The notes: generated from the letters alone by a model not told the origin. Counted from the first letter of the stretch, positions 45,401 to 54,114 are shown. The stretch is 64,000 nt of DNA from Pacificimonas sp963710205 (GCA_963710205.1 CAVPZG010000002.1:87277-151276), one strand, 5' to 3'. Made by a program: numbers and translations.

Positions 45401-46067
45401 AATAGCGTGTCGCCTCACCGACGGTGCTCAGCGCGAAGGGATCGAACAGCGCCGCCACATCGCGCAGTTCGGGCTGCGATCCCGTCACGGCGCCGAAGAC
45501 AACGTACAGCACGGTGAAGACGACGACGCCCAGATAGCTGTACATCATCGAACGGGTGAGCGTGGCGACGGCGAAGAAGATGGCCGAGGTCAGGAAGATG
45601 TTGGGAAGCGCGAGGACAAGATACGACCAGACATAATCACCGACGCGGTTCGGGCCGACCGTCTCGCTGTCGAGCCATGGCATGAGCGAACCGAACCAGA
45701 TGGCGAAGGGGACGATCAGAAAGGCAATGGCCGCAACGCCGAACGCGCCGGTAAACCGGCCGAGCAGATAGGCGGACTTCGTCACGCGCGTGGACCTGAC
45801 CATCGGGCCAAAGCCGCTTTCGTCGTCGCGCACGATCACATTGGCGACAAAGGCGGTCGTCACGAACATGAAGAACAGCGTCATGATCTGCTGGATCTGC
45901 ATCAGCGCCTGCGGGCTGTTGACGTTCACGTTGCCGCCGGAACCGATCTGGATCTGCTCGACGGTGACCGCGCCAAAGGTGAGCAGGCCAAACAGGATGG
46001 TGACGACCCAGAAGACCGGGCTGGTCAGCTGGTAGCGAAGCTCGAAAGCGGCGATTTTCGCGAACAT
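42477..46067 (-). CDS. ABC-2-type permease fused to a periplasmic M1 aminopeptidase
   Basis: A 1196-residue fusion. Two ABC-2-type membrane modules (about residues 1-270 and 305-540), joined by a basic cytosolic linker (KRKLRRLEKRKARLAR), are followed by a last helix (GVLIAGGLAVTIATGIFLF) and about 600 periplasmic residues with an M1 fold. The zinc site HELGHQYWGHQLVGAEM is followed by Glu 20 residues past the second His (HEXXH-X19-E), one more than the usual M1 spacing, within TMLVETMAQYSALMVM. It is partnered by the ATPase at 46067. Peptide export coupled to cleavage is inference. Confidence 0.9.
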   Translation of the reverse strand: MFAKIAAFELRYQLTSPVFWVVTILFGLLTFGAVTVEQIQIGSGGNVNVNSPQALMQIQQIMTLFFMFVTTAFVANVIVRDDESGFGPMVRSTRVTKSAYLLGRFTGAFGVAAIAFLIVPFAIWFGSLMPWLDSETVGPNRVGDYVWSYLVLALPNIFLTSAIFFAVATLTRSMMYSYLGVVVFTVLYVVFGAVTGSQPELRDVAALFDPFALSTVGEATRYWTASDANTRLPDLAGLLLWNRLIWIAVALAAVALAYALFSFTGRGASKRKLRRLEKRKARLARTAPVLAETLPAANPRQARRAQLWARTEFEMVQVFRSPAFAVLLIIGLFNAGGAIWYANELFGTPALPLTFALVGPLMGSFAIIPIIIAIYYAGELVWRDRERGMHEIIDATPLPNWAYMVPKTLAVAGVLLATLLIGVLAAMLIQMARGWMDVEPLRWLTWFVLPQAASMMLIAVLAVFVQALSPNKYVGWAIMVLYLVASITLSTIGLNHPLYDYASSVIPAISDMNGDRTFAPLSWWLNLYWGGVALVLAVLAHLLWRRGNETRLMPRLRRMPARLKGAPGVLIAGGLAVTIATGIFLFDNLNIRNDYRTSDDRDQLAADYEKTYLKYETLLQPSITDVTLRVDLYPEETRAEIEGRYAWVNDTGAPLEVLHVRLVDQDTNIVAIDVPGAKLEMNDEVNKYRIYRFTAPVAPGATGTLLFRTQRWQRGMRAGGNDTRLVRNGTFLNNSEIAPQIGMDRSGLLNDRAKRRKYGLPPELRLPKLEDEGARKRNYIANAAWVNADITVSTVADQTPVAPGSLVSEEVADGRRTARFVAASPILNFFSIQSADYAVTSREHQGVRLSVYSHPRHSYNVDRMLDAMAASLDYFRANFGPYQFDYARIIEFPNYAQFAQAFAGTIPYSEGLGFIADTSDADEIDYVYYVTAHELGHQYWGHQLVGAEMQGGTMLVETMAQYSALMVMKKRYGEDKMRRFLKYELDSYLSARGSEAIEELPLNRVEDQGYIHYRKGSVVMYLLAERLGEDRVNAMLAALLDKYRFKGAPYATSIDLVDGFRSLARTGEERQLVEDLLTRITIYDFKVKSAETKKLPSGLWQTTLTLETGKAYADGKGVETVAPLQASLPVGLFAARPGYGTFSKDDVLLIEQRDFRSGEKTITITTDEKPAFAGVDPYNFYIDRNSDDNVLDVTEG

Positions 46068-46966
46068 CAGGCGGCGACCGCCTCTGCGGGAACACCGCGC
46101 CGGGTCTTGGCGAGCGTTGAGAAATACACATCTTCCAGGCCGCCATCGACGCTGCGATAACCATCGCCGGGGTCGCTTTCCGACAGGATGTGGACAATGG
46201 TTTCGCCCGCGAACAGGCGCGTCGAGATTACCTCATGCCGCGCGCGGACGGCGTCCAGCTCCCCGCGTGCGATGGTCTTCGCCCAGACCGTGCCCCTGGC
46301 GCGCGCCATCAGGTCGCGCGGCGCTCCTTCCAGCTCGATCCGCCCCGCCGCCAGCACGGCCATGCGCGGGCAGAGGTCGGCGACATCCTCGACGATATGG
46401 GTGGACAGGATGACGACGACGCGCTCGCCGATTTCCGCCAGCAGGTTGAGGAACCGGTTGCGCTCCTCCGGGTCCAGGCCCGCCGTCGGTTCGTCGACGA
46501 TGATCAGGTCGGGATTGCCGATCAGCGCCTGCGCGATCCCGAACCGCTGCCGCATGCCGCCGGAAAAGCCCGCAATGGCCTTCTTGCGCACGTCCCATAA
46601 GTTGGTCTGGTTGAGCAGGGTTTCGACCGTTGCCCTGCGGTCGGCGCTCGACGCAACGCCCTTCAGGACCGCCATGTGGTCCAGCATGTCATAGGCGGAG
46701 ACGCGCGGATAGACGCCGAAATCCTGCGGCAGATAGCCCAGCCGTTCGCGCAGTTTTTCCGGTGCGGCGATCACGTCGATATCGCCAAAATGGATGCCGC
46801 CCGACGTGGGCGTCTGCAGCGTTGCGATACAGCGCATCAGCGAAGACTTGCCGGCGCCGTTCGGGCCAAGCAGGCCGTACATTCCCGTCGGCACCTCCAG
46901 CGAAACACCGTCCAGCGCCTTGGTGCCGTTCGGATATACATGGCTGACGCCGGTGATGCTGAGCAT
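46067..46966 (-). CDS. ABC transporter ATPase, partner of the permease-peptidase
   Basis: A 299-residue ABC ATPase of the multidrug/ABC-2 exporter group. Walker A GPNGAGKSS, signature FSGGMRQRFGIAQAL, Walker B LIIVDEPTAGLDP, H-loop LSTHIVEDV. The C-terminal 80 residues are an accessory domain (VISTRLFAGETIVHILSES). Its stop overlaps the permease start (TGATG), so the two are co-translated. Substrate not evident. Confidence 0.93.
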   Translation of the reverse strand: MLSITGVSHVYPNGTKALDGVSLEVPTGMYGLLGPNGAGKSSLMRCIATLQTPTSGGIHFGDIDVIAAPEKLRERLGYLPQDFGVYPRVSAYDMLDHMAVLKGVASSADRRATVETLLNQTNLWDVRKKAIAGFSGGMRQRFGIAQALIGNPDLIIVDEPTAGLDPEERNRFLNLLAEIGERVVVILSTHIVEDVADLCPRMAVLAAGRIELEGAPRDLMARARGTVWAKTIARGELDAVRARHEVISTRLFAGETIVHILSESDPGDGYRSVDGGLEDVYFSTLAKTRRGVPAEAVAA

Positions 46967-47032
46967 GTGCTAACCTCCGCTATGATGCGCAGCGGGATAG
47001 CGGAGTGTGTTGCTTAGGTAAAGCAGTGATTC

Positions 47033-47809
47033 CTAGACGATGGTCGCGCCGCCGTCGATCACCATTCCCTGCCCGCTCGTGAACGCGCCCGCCCTTGTCG
47101 CGAGGAATACGGCCATGCCGGCAATTTCGTCCGGCTCGCCAATGCGCCGCAGCGTCGACTGCGCCGTCGCCATTTTCAGCGTGTCGGGGTTTTCCCACAG
47201 GGCGCGGGCGAAGTCGGTCTTGATAAGGCCGGGGCAGATGGCGTTGACGCGGATATTGTCCGGGCCAAGCTCGGCCGCATAGTTGCGGACCAGCTGCAGG
47301 TCGGCGGCCTTGGAAATGTTGTAGGCCCCAATGACGGTCGAGGCCTTCAGGCCGCCAATCGAGGATACGACCGTGATCGAACCGTCCTTGCGCGCCTTCA
47401 TCTGCGGCGCGACCAGCTGGATCAGCCAGTGATTCGAAACGATGTTGTTATGCAGAATTTTCTCGAACTGCTCGTCACCGATTTCCGCGAGCGGACCATA
47501 ATAGGGGTTCGATGCGGCGTTGCAGACCAGCGCATCGATCTGCCCCCATTTCGACATGGCCGCATCGACCAGCGCCGACAGATCGTCCTTGGAAGAGATA
47601 TTGCACGCCCGCGCGATCGCGGCTTCACGGCCGACCGCGGAATTGATTTCGGCGACCGCCGCCTCGCACGCGTCGATCTTGCGGCTTGAAACGACGACGT
47701 TCGCGCCATGCTCGGCCATGCGGTGCGCGATGGCCTTGCCAATGCCGCGGCTGGAGCCCGTAATCACAGCCGTCTGGCCAGTCATGTCGAACAGGGCGGG
47801 GATGGTCAT
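47033..47809 (-). CDS. SDR family oxidoreductase
   Basis: A 258-residue classical short-chain dehydrogenase. TGSSRGIGKAIA is the NAD(P) loop, CNAASNPY replaces the usual NNAG, the catalytic Ser and YNISKAA (YxxxK) follow, and PGLIKTDFA and DGGATI close the fold. It resembles DHRS4-like reductases acting on ketones or retinal-like substrates; the substrate is unknown. It lies 66 nt upstream of the ABC ATPase and is probably separately expressed. Confidence 0.9.
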   Translation of the reverse strand: MTIPALFDMTGQTAVITGSSRGIGKAIAHRMAEHGANVVVSSRKIDACEAAVAEINSAVGREAAIARACNISSKDDLSALVDAAMSKWGQIDALVCNAASNPYYGPLAEIGDEQFEKILHNNIVSNHWLIQLVAPQMKARKDGSITVVSSIGGLKASTVIGAYNISKAADLQLVRNYAAELGPDNIRVNAICPGLIKTDFARALWENPDTLKMATAQSTLRRIGEPDEIAGMAVFLATRAGAFTSGQGMVIDGGATIV

Positions 47810-47903
47810 GGCAGGGCTCCGTTTGTTGAACTGGCTTCCAAAAACATCGCGGCGGCGCGAACAGCCTCACGATTCAGACAGTGGGGGCTGCCATGTTCAT
47901 ATC

Positions 47904-49280
47904 TCAGCATTCCACCACGTTCACCGCCAGGCCGCCCTGGCTCGTTTCCTTGTATTTCGACGACATGTCGAGACCGGTCTGGCGCATCGTCTCGATCACC
48001 TGATCCAGACTGACGCGCATCTGTTCGGGCGCGTGAAGGGCGAGGCGCGCGGCATTGACCGCCTTGACCGCGCCGATTGCGTTCCGTTCGATACAGGGGA
48101 TTTGCACCAGGCCGCCCACGGGATCGCAGGTCAGTCCCAGGTTATGCTCCATGCCGATTTCCGCCGCCGCGGTGACCTGCATGGGCGTTCCGTTCCAGAC
48201 GGCGGCAAGCCCGCCCGCCGCCATCGAGCAGGCCACGCCGACTTCCCCCTGACAGCCCATTTCCGCCCCTGAAATGGACGCGCGCTGTTTATAAAGCATG
48301 CCGATGCCTCCCGCCGTTGCCAGGAATTTTCGCCGGTCCTTCGGGCAGGCATCGCTATGCGTGCAGTAGTGCCGAAGAACGGCGGGAATGATGCCCGCCG
48401 CGCCGTTCGTCGGGGCGGTGACCACCTGTCCGCCAGCGGCGTTTTCCTCGTTCACGGCCATGGCATAGACGTTCAGCCAGTCGAACAGCTGTTCCGCCTC
48501 GTTCGACTGCGGATTGCCGGACAGCTTCGCCCACAGCGCGGGCGCGCGGCGCTTAACCTTCAGCGACCCGGGCAGGATGCCCTCGCGCGACAGGCCGCGG
48601 TCGATGCAGGCCATCATGACATCGGCAATCCGGTCGAGCGCGGCATCGGTTTCCGCGCGCGAACGCCGCGCATCCTCATTGGCGTAGATCAGTTCATGGA
48701 TGGCAAGCCCGTCCCGCGCGCAATAATCGAGAACGTCCGCCGCCGATGCAAAGGGATAGGGCACATCCGCCGCGCTGGGGATCAGGTCATCCTTCGCCGG
48801 CCGCAGGAGCTGCGCGCGCGATGCGATAAAGCCGCCGCCGGTCGAATAGTAGGTGCGTGTCGCCAGCGTTTCGCCCGCCTCGTCAGCGGCCGTCATCACC
48901 ATGCCGTTGGGATGCAGGTCCGGGACCGCATCATAGGAAAAGACGATGTCGATGTCGGGATCGAAGCTGATGTCCCGTTCGCCGTTCAGGCGCAGGCGCT
49001 TCTCGTGATGAACCCGCGCGACGTCGGCATCGGCGGTTTCGGGATCGAGCGTCTCCGGTTTCAGCCCCAGCAGACCGAGAATGACGGCCTTTGGTGTCGC
49101 ATGGCCATGCCCTGTCAGCGCGAGCGAGCCCTGCAGTTCCACGCTTATCCGGTGAACCCGGTCCAGCCGCGCCTTCTTCTTGAGGTCGATCAGAAACCGG
49201 CGCCCGACGCGCATCGGACCGACGGTATGCGAGCTGGATGGCCCGATACCGATGCGGAAAAGGTCAAGAACGGAGAGCAT
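47904..49280 (-). CDS. sdaA: L-serine ammonia-lyase (single-chain L-serine dehydratase)
   Basis: A 458-residue iron-sulfur enzyme that converts L-serine to pyruvate and ammonia. The start SVLDLFRIGIGPSSSHT is the family N-terminal motif, GAAGIIPAVLRHY and EMGCQGEVGVACSMAA with CDPVGGLVQIPC hold the cluster cysteines. Alpha and beta domains are fused in one chain, the SdaA-type. It is separated from tRNA-Arg by 44 nt. Confidence 0.95.
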   Translation of the reverse strand: MLSVLDLFRIGIGPSSSHTVGPMRVGRRFLIDLKKKARLDRVHRISVELQGSLALTGHGHATPKAVILGLLGLKPETLDPETADADVARVHHEKRLRLNGERDISFDPDIDIVFSYDAVPDLHPNGMVMTAADEAGETLATRTYYSTGGGFIASRAQLLRPAKDDLIPSAADVPYPFASAADVLDYCARDGLAIHELIYANEDARRSRAETDAALDRIADVMMACIDRGLSREGILPGSLKVKRRAPALWAKLSGNPQSNEAEQLFDWLNVYAMAVNEENAAGGQVVTAPTNGAAGIIPAVLRHYCTHSDACPKDRRKFLATAGGIGMLYKQRASISGAEMGCQGEVGVACSMAAGGLAAVWNGTPMQVTAAAEIGMEHNLGLTCDPVGGLVQIPCIERNAIGAVKAVNAARLALHAPEQMRVSLDQVIETMRQTGLDMSSKYKETSQGGLAVNVVEC

Positions 49281-49324
49281 GTTGTCGTCAGCTAACGGAA
49301 AAACGGGCCAGACGCACCCGCAAA

Positions 49325-49401
<77 letters not shown>

Positions 49402-49443
49402 CTGCGCCGTCCTGTAGCAAAGGGTGCGGGCGGCTGCCAGCGT

Positions 49444-49848
49444 CTATTCGTCGGGCGAAGCGCCGGTGCCGACATTGTCGGCATCAGGGTCGTGCAGGAC
49501 GAACGCGCCAAGGGCGCAGGCCGCGCCCTCGCGCACAGCGCCGCCGGCCGTGTCGAGCACGCGGATGATGTCGACCGAACACAGCCTGGGCAGCGATGTC
49601 CGGTAGCTGAAGGCGTCCTGGCGGGTGAGGCCGGCGCAGCGGTTTCTGAGGGTGTTCCGATAGGTTCTGCCACCGCGCATGATGAAGTCGATCGTGCGGC
49701 TATCGACGACGTTGGTGCTGCGGATATCAGAAAGCTGAACGCAGCTTTGCCTGGTGTCGCTGTCTGCGGCGCTCGCGGGTGTCGTTTCGGCGATCGTCGG
49801 CGCCGAAGCCAGGATTGCCACAACCAATGTCAGCGGGGTCCGCATCAT
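49444..49848 (-). CDS. Secreted DUF6491-like protein
   Basis: A 134-residue protein with a signal peptide ending around ASAAD. CVQLSDIRSTNVVDSRTIDF, MRGGRTYRNTL, RCAGL and FSYRTSLPRLCSVDII match a family of small secreted proteins in sphingomonads (DUF6491-like): three conserved Cys and a characteristic RTYRNTL motif. Function unknown. An ATG one codon later is also possible. Confidence 0.8.
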   Translation of the reverse strand: MMRTPLTLVVAILASAPTIAETTPASAADSDTRQSCVQLSDIRSTNVVDSRTIDFIMRGGRTYRNTLRNRCAGLTRQDAFSYRTSLPRLCSVDIIRVLDTAGGAVREGAACALGAFVLHDPDADNVGTGASPDE

Positions 49849-49986
49849 TCATCCGCCCTTTCGGCTGGATGCCGCACCGGACCTGCCCATACTCTGGCAG
49901 GCCCGATGGGCACTGATACGCAACACGTCACGCAAGTGACAGGAGAAGGAATAGCGGAAAGTTGGTGAACTGTCTCTGAACGCAGA

Positions 49987-50625
49987 TTAGTCTTTGACGT
50001 TTTTTGCGCCAAAACGGCAGATTTCCACGACCGGACAACGATGACATTCCGGTTTTCGCGCCTTGCAGAGGTGTCTTCCGTGCAGGATCAGCCAATGATG
50101 CGCCCCCATCAGAAATTCCTTGGGGACGACTTTCATCAGCTTTTTTTCAACGGCATCGACGGTTTTGCCGGGCGCAAGGCCAGTCCGGTTCGCCACGCGA
50201 AAAACATGCGTATCGACGGCAAGTGTCGGCTGGCCAAAGGCCTCGTTCAGGACGACGTTCGCGGTTTTCCGGCCCACGCCGGGCAGGGCCTCCAGCTCCG
50301 CGCGCGTCTCGGGAACCCGGCCATCATGTTTCGCCAGCAGGATTTCGGACAGGGCGATGACGTTCTTCGCCTTGGCATTGTAAAGGCCGATGGTCTTTAT
50401 GTGCTGGCGCAGCCTTTCCTCGCCCAGTTCGACCATGGCGGCCGGGTCCCGCACGGTCCTGAACAGTTCTGCCGTCGCCTTGTTGACGCCCACGTCGGTC
50501 GCCTGCGCCGACAGCACGACGGCGACCAGCAGGGTGTAGTCGTTGACGAAATCGAGTTCCGTCTGCGGGTTCGGACGGTCCTGGGCCAGACGTTCGAAAA
50601 AGGTGATGCGGTCCTGCGGCTTCAT
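49987..50625 (-). CDS. nth: Endonuclease III
   Basis: A 212-residue base-excision repair enzyme that removes oxidised pyrimidines and cuts the abasic site. The helix-hairpin-helix LPGVGRKTANVVL precedes VDTHVFRVANR, with the catalytic Lys at GVGRK and Asp in VDTH. The 4Fe-4S cysteines follow as C-X6-C-X2-C-X5-C (CKARKPECHRCPVVEIC). The start at 50625 was chosen because the family begins at MKPQDRITFFERL; a 76-codon upstream extension is basic and unrelated. Confidence 0.96.
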   Translation of the reverse strand: MKPQDRITFFERLAQDRPNPQTELDFVNDYTLLVAVVLSAQATDVGVNKATAELFRTVRDPAAMVELGEERLRQHIKTIGLYNAKAKNVIALSEILLAKHDGRVPETRAELEALPGVGRKTANVVLNEAFGQPTLAVDTHVFRVANRTGLAPGKTVDAVEKKLMKVVPKEFLMGAHHWLILHGRHLCKARKPECHRCPVVEICRFGAKNVKD

Positions 50626-50668
50626 GACGCCCGCCCTAGCCCCGGGCGGGCATCGTGAATAATGGAAA

Positions 50669-51130
50669 ATGATGACGACTCCCGCCGCCACACTCGACCT
50701 GACCCTGCGCCCGCCGCCGCCGCTCGGCTCAAGGGCGGCGCTGATCGTGCTGGGCGCGACGGCGTTCGTCATGCTGTTCGCGGGCCTGCGCTTCTGGATC
50801 GTCGGTGCCTGGATGGTCGTGCCGTTCCTGCTGATCGACATGGCGCTCCTCATCTGGGCCTTTCGCGCCAGCGCGCGTGGATCAAAGGCCTATGAGCGGC
50901 TGCGCGTCACGGCCTCCGAACTCCTCCTCGAACGCCGCCTGCCATCGGGCCACAGCCAGCATCTCACCCTCCCGCGCGCCTGGACGCGCGTGGAACTGGA
51001 ACGCCTGTCGCCGCCCGTCAGCCGCCTCTGGCTAACGCACAGGGGACGCAAGCTGCTGATCGGCAAGCATCTGAACGGGCGCGAGAAGGAAGAAGTTTAT
51101 AAAGTGATTGCGCGGGAACTGGGCGGTTAG
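50669..51130 (+). CDS. DUF2244 membrane protein
   Basis: A 153-residue protein. Two helices in the first half (AALIVLGATAFVMLFAGL and GAWMVVPFLLIDMALLIWAF) are followed by a cytosolic beta domain with VTASELLLERR and RKLLIGKHLNGREKEEVY. The pattern is DUF2244, small integral proteins of unknown role. It is divergent from nth, and its stop overlaps the dapB stop by four bases (51127-51130). Confidence 0.85.
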   Translation: MMTTPAATLDLTLRPPPPLGSRAALIVLGATAFVMLFAGLRFWIVGAWMVVPFLLIDMALLIWAFRASARGSKAYERLRVTASELLLERRLPSGHSQHLTLPRAWTRVELERLSPPVSRLWLTHRGRKLLIGKHLNGREKEEVYKVIARELGG

Positions 51131-51912
51131 AGCCCCAGCACGTCACTCATCCCATACCGCCCGGCCGGTTTCCCGCTCAGCCAGCAGGCCGCGCGCACCG
51201 CGCCGCGCGCGAAGATTTCCCGGCTTTCCGCGCGGTGGCCCAGCTCCAGCCGCTCGCCGTCCGCCGCGAAGATGACCTGATGGTCTCCGGCGACCGAGCC
51301 GCCGCGTAAGGACGCCATGCCGATGGCGCCGGGTGCGCGCTTCGCGTCAGCACCATCGCGTCCGCGTTCGGCGAGGTCCGCCAGTCTGCCGCCCCGCCCT
51401 TCGGCCGCCGCTTCGCCGAGCAGCAGCGCTGTCCCGGACGGCGCATCGACCTTGTGCCGGTGGTGCATTTCGGTGATTTCGATGTCCCAGTCTTCGCCCA
51501 GTGCCGCCGCCGCCTGCCGGACGAGCGCTGCCAGCATGTTGATGCCAAGGCTGGTATTCGCCGTTTGCAGCACGGCGATGTGTCTGGCCGCCTCGTCAAT
51601 GGCAAGGCTGTGGTCGTGCGTCAGGCCGGTCGTGCCGATGACGAGCGCGCAGCCGCCGTCGATGGCCGCCTCCAGATTCCCCGCCAGCGCATCCGGCGTG
51701 GTGAAATCCACCAGCACATCGACCTGGTGCGCCAGCGCGGAGGGATTGGCGCAGATGCTGAGGCCGGTCTTGCCGATCGCCTCTCCCATTGCGGGATGAC
51801 CCGGCCGTTCGGCGGCGCCCGTCAGGACCGCGCCCTCGACACGCAGCACCTCCGCGATGATCGCGCCGCCCATGCGGCCGCCCGCGCCCAATATGCCGAT
51901 TCGGCTGGTCAT
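51127..51912 (-). CDS. dapB: 4-hydroxy-tetrahydrodipicolinate reductase
   Basis: A 261-residue enzyme of lysine and diaminopimelate synthesis. GILGAGGRMGGAI is the nucleotide loop, GTTGLT the substrate motif, and EMHHRHKVDAPSGTAL holds the catalytic His-His and Lys. The start at 51912 begins at MTSRIGILG, as in the family; a longer frame reads into the divergent gene. It is divergent from the sirtuin across 46 nt. Confidence 0.95.
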   Translation of the reverse strand: MTSRIGILGAGGRMGGAIIAEVLRVEGAVLTGAAERPGHPAMGEAIGKTGLSICANPSALAHQVDVLVDFTTPDALAGNLEAAIDGGCALVIGTTGLTHDHSLAIDEAARHIAVLQTANTSLGINMLAALVRQAAAALGEDWDIEITEMHHRHKVDAPSGTALLLGEAAAEGRGGRLADLAERGRDGADAKRAPGAIGMASLRGGSVAGDHQVIFAADGERLELGHRAESREIFARGAVRAACWLSGKPAGRYGMSDVLGL

Positions 51913-51958
51913 GTCCGGTCCCGTTTCTGCTAAGCATCGCAGGATGCAGGAGCGGAGC

Positions 51959-52660
51959 ATGAGTGGCAAGCCGGGAAACATCGTCATCCTGACGGGCGCG
52001 GGCGTGTCGGCGGAATCGGGCGTGCCGACCTTTCGCGGGCCGGACGGCCTGTGGGAGGGGCACAGGGTCGAGGATGTGGCGACGCCGGAAGCCTTCGCGC
52101 GCGACCCGGAACTGGTGCAGACCTTTTACGATGCGCGCCGCGCGGCACTGGCACGGGTGGAACCGAACGCGGCGCATCTGGCGCTTGCGCGGCTGGATGC
52201 GGAGTGGGACGGCGACCTGCTCCTCGTTACGCAGAACGTCGATGACCTGCACGAACGCGCCGGGTCGCGGCGGCTGATTCACATGCATGGCGAACTGAAG
52301 CGGGCCTTGTGCCTGCAATGCGGCATTCGGCAGGATGCGCCTGCGACGATGCTGGATGGTCCGGCGTGCGCCGCATGCGGTGCGGCGGCGCTGCGGCCGG
52401 ACATCGTCTGGTTCGGGGAAATGCCGTACCGCATGGGCGAGATCGAGACGGCACTTTCCGCCGCTGATCTGTTTGTCTCCATCGGTACGTCGGGCGCGGT
52501 CTATCCCGCGGCGGGTTTCGTGCAGATGGCGGCGGCCTGCGGCGCGGCGACGCTGGAACTGAATCTGGAGCCCAGCGAAGGGACCCCGATCTTTGACGAG
52601 GCGCGGCATGGCCCCGCAGGCACGCTCGTGCCTGAGTGGGTGGAGAGCCTGCTGGCCTAG
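51959..52660 (+). CDS. cobB: Sirtuin, NAD-dependent protein deacylase
   Basis: A 233-residue SIR2-family enzyme. GAGVSAESGVPTFRG is the NAD loop, TQNVDDLHERAG the second, and HMHGEL has the catalytic His. Two Cys pairs (CLQCG and CAACG) form the zinc site. Arg/Tyr positions (TFYDARRAAL) suggest desuccinylase ability as in CobB type III; this is an inference. AGGAG lies six nt before the ATG at 51959; ORF continues upstream without homology. Confidence 0.94.
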   Translation: MSGKPGNIVILTGAGVSAESGVPTFRGPDGLWEGHRVEDVATPEAFARDPELVQTFYDARRAALARVEPNAAHLALARLDAEWDGDLLLVTQNVDDLHERAGSRRLIHMHGELKRALCLQCGIRQDAPATMLDGPACAACGAAALRPDIVWFGEMPYRMGEIETALSAADLFVSIGTSGAVYPAAGFVQMAAACGAATLELNLEPSEGTPIFDEARHGPAGTLVPEWVESLLA

Positions 52661-52703
52661 GAACTGTCGCGTTCGCCTGTGGGCAGAGCCGGCTCGTGCC
52701 GTT

Positions 52704-53222
52704 TCAGCCCCGCTGCGCGGCCTCGATCGCAAGGACCGTTTCAACGCCCTTTTCCGCATGGGCTTTCAGCTTGGAAAGATTGTTGTGCACGGATGCCGAG
52801 AGGACGGCGACTTCATGCTCATGCGCTTTCCGCCCGAGCCCGTCCCTGAGGGTGGTGCTCATTTCAAGACGCAGGCGGCAGCTGTGGTCGTCCAGTGGTT
52901 CCAACGTGTAGGTTTCATGGCTCCTCACCATGTTGCCGATGACGGGCGTGATTTCGGTCGTAAAGGCATATTTACGGCCCTGAATATTCGCCGTCACGGT
53001 CATGTCGAAGTCATGGCCGGGCAGGAAGGGCAGGGTCAGGCGGAACCGTTCCGGAGATGTCGAAACCTGCTCGACATGATTGCCGAGCGCGCGCTGGGCA
53101 TTGTCCGGGCTGGTCCAGTCGATCAGGGCGAAAACGTCGGCAGCGGGTTTTTCGATGACACGGTCACGGTCGATGTCAACGGGTCCCTGCGGTGCGGGCT
53201 TCGGTTTCAGAAATCCCAGCAT
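52704..53222 (-). CDS. SRPBCC (START-like) protein
   Basis: A 172-residue protein whose fold is suggested by IEKPAADVFALIDWTSPD at the start, a series of strands ending MVRSHETYTLEPLDDHSCRL, and a long C-terminal helix. This is the START/Bet v1 fold, a cavity for a hydrophobic ligand; no substrate can be assigned. The start MLGFLKPK at 53222 is preferred over a longer frame. It converges with the sirtuin. Confidence 0.8.
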   Translation of the reverse strand: MLGFLKPKPAPQGPVDIDRDRVIEKPAADVFALIDWTSPDNAQRALGNHVEQVSTSPERFRLTLPFLPGHDFDMTVTANIQGRKYAFTTEITPVIGNMVRSHETYTLEPLDDHSCRLRLEMSTTLRDGLGRKAHEHEVAVLSASVHNNLSKLKAHAEKGVETVLAIEAAQRG

Positions 53223-53277
53223 GTCCCTCTCCCTCGGATAGTGGGAGCTTATTCTAGTCCCGGGGAGGTTAAGAAAC

Positions 53278-53676
53278 TCAGTCCACCATGTCCTCAAGTC
53301 CGTGCATATCGTCGTCGCTGAGACCGAAATGATGACCGACTTCGTGGATCAGGACATGGGCGACGAGATGTTCCAGCGTTTCCTCATGCTCCGCCCAGTA
53401 ATCGAGCAGCGGACGCCGGTAGAGATAGACGCTGTCCGGAAGCGCGCCGGATACTTCGACCGACCGTCCGACTTCATGGCCGTGATAGAGGCCGAGGATG
53501 CCGAATGGGGACTCCAGTTCCATCTCCCGCTCCACATCCTCGTCCGGAAAATCCTGAATGCGAAGGACCACGCCGTCCAGATGCTTCCGGAACATCTCCG
53601 GCAGGCTGGCAATCGCTTCGCGGGCAAGCCGCTCGATATCGGCGAGGGACGGGGCGAAACCATAAGGCGGGGTCAT
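53278..53676 (-). CDS. Minimal zincin metallopeptidase-like protein
   Basis: A 132-residue protein. HEVGHHFGLSDDDMH fits HEXXHXXGXXD, the zinc motif of DUF1025-type minigluzincins. SPFGILGLYHG and VYLYRRPLLDYW are the other conserved stretches. Small members of this family are of uncertain activity. It is divergent from phhB over 39 nt. Confidence 0.85.
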   Translation of the reverse strand: MTPPYGFAPSLADIERLAREAIASLPEMFRKHLDGVVLRIQDFPDEDVEREMELESPFGILGLYHGHEVGRSVEVSGALPDSVYLYRRPLLDYWAEHEETLEHLVAHVLIHEVGHHFGLSDDDMHGLEDMVD

Positions 53677-53715
53677 GCGCTGTCAGATAGATATGGCGAT
53701 AGGAATAGGGAAGAC

Positions 53716-54000
53716 ATGATGCAGAAACTGACACAGGCCGAACGTGCGAAACTGCTGCCGGAACTCGCCGGCTGGGCGATGGCGGCCGACCGGGACGCGA
53801 TCGAGAAGAGTTTCAAATTCGACGATTTCGTCGCTGCCTTCGGCTTCATGACGCGCGTGGCGCTGCTGGCGGAAAAGGCGGACCATCACCCCGAATGGTC
53901 GAACGTCTATAACCGCGTGGACATTGCCCTGACGACGCACGACGCGGACGGACTGTCGATGCGCGATATCGACCTGGCAAGGGCAATCGACGAGCTGTGA
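53716..54000 (+). CDS. phhB: Pterin-4a-carbinolamine dehydratase
   Basis: A 94-residue protein with the family motif ADHHPEWSNVYNRVDI, whose His-His pair is catalytic, and the C-terminal THDADGLSMRDIDLA. It dehydrates 4a-hydroxytetrahydropterin in phenylalanine hydroxylation; some homologues serve molybdopterin or other pathways. No phenylalanine hydroxylase is near. Two adjacent ATG codons start it; an AGG-rich stretch precedes. Confidence 0.94.
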   Translation: MMQKLTQAERAKLLPELAGWAMAADRDAIEKSFKFDDFVAAFGFMTRVALLAEKADHHPEWSNVYNRVDIALTTHDADGLSMRDIDLARAIDEL

Positions 54001-54114
54001 AGGCAGCCTATGCTGCACCGCAGCATCAGGGTTGAGTTTTAACCTGCTTTCGCGCATAGGGACCGGCAATTCCCGCGCGCCCGCATGCGCGCCTCTTCCA
54101 GCAGGCGAAAACCC

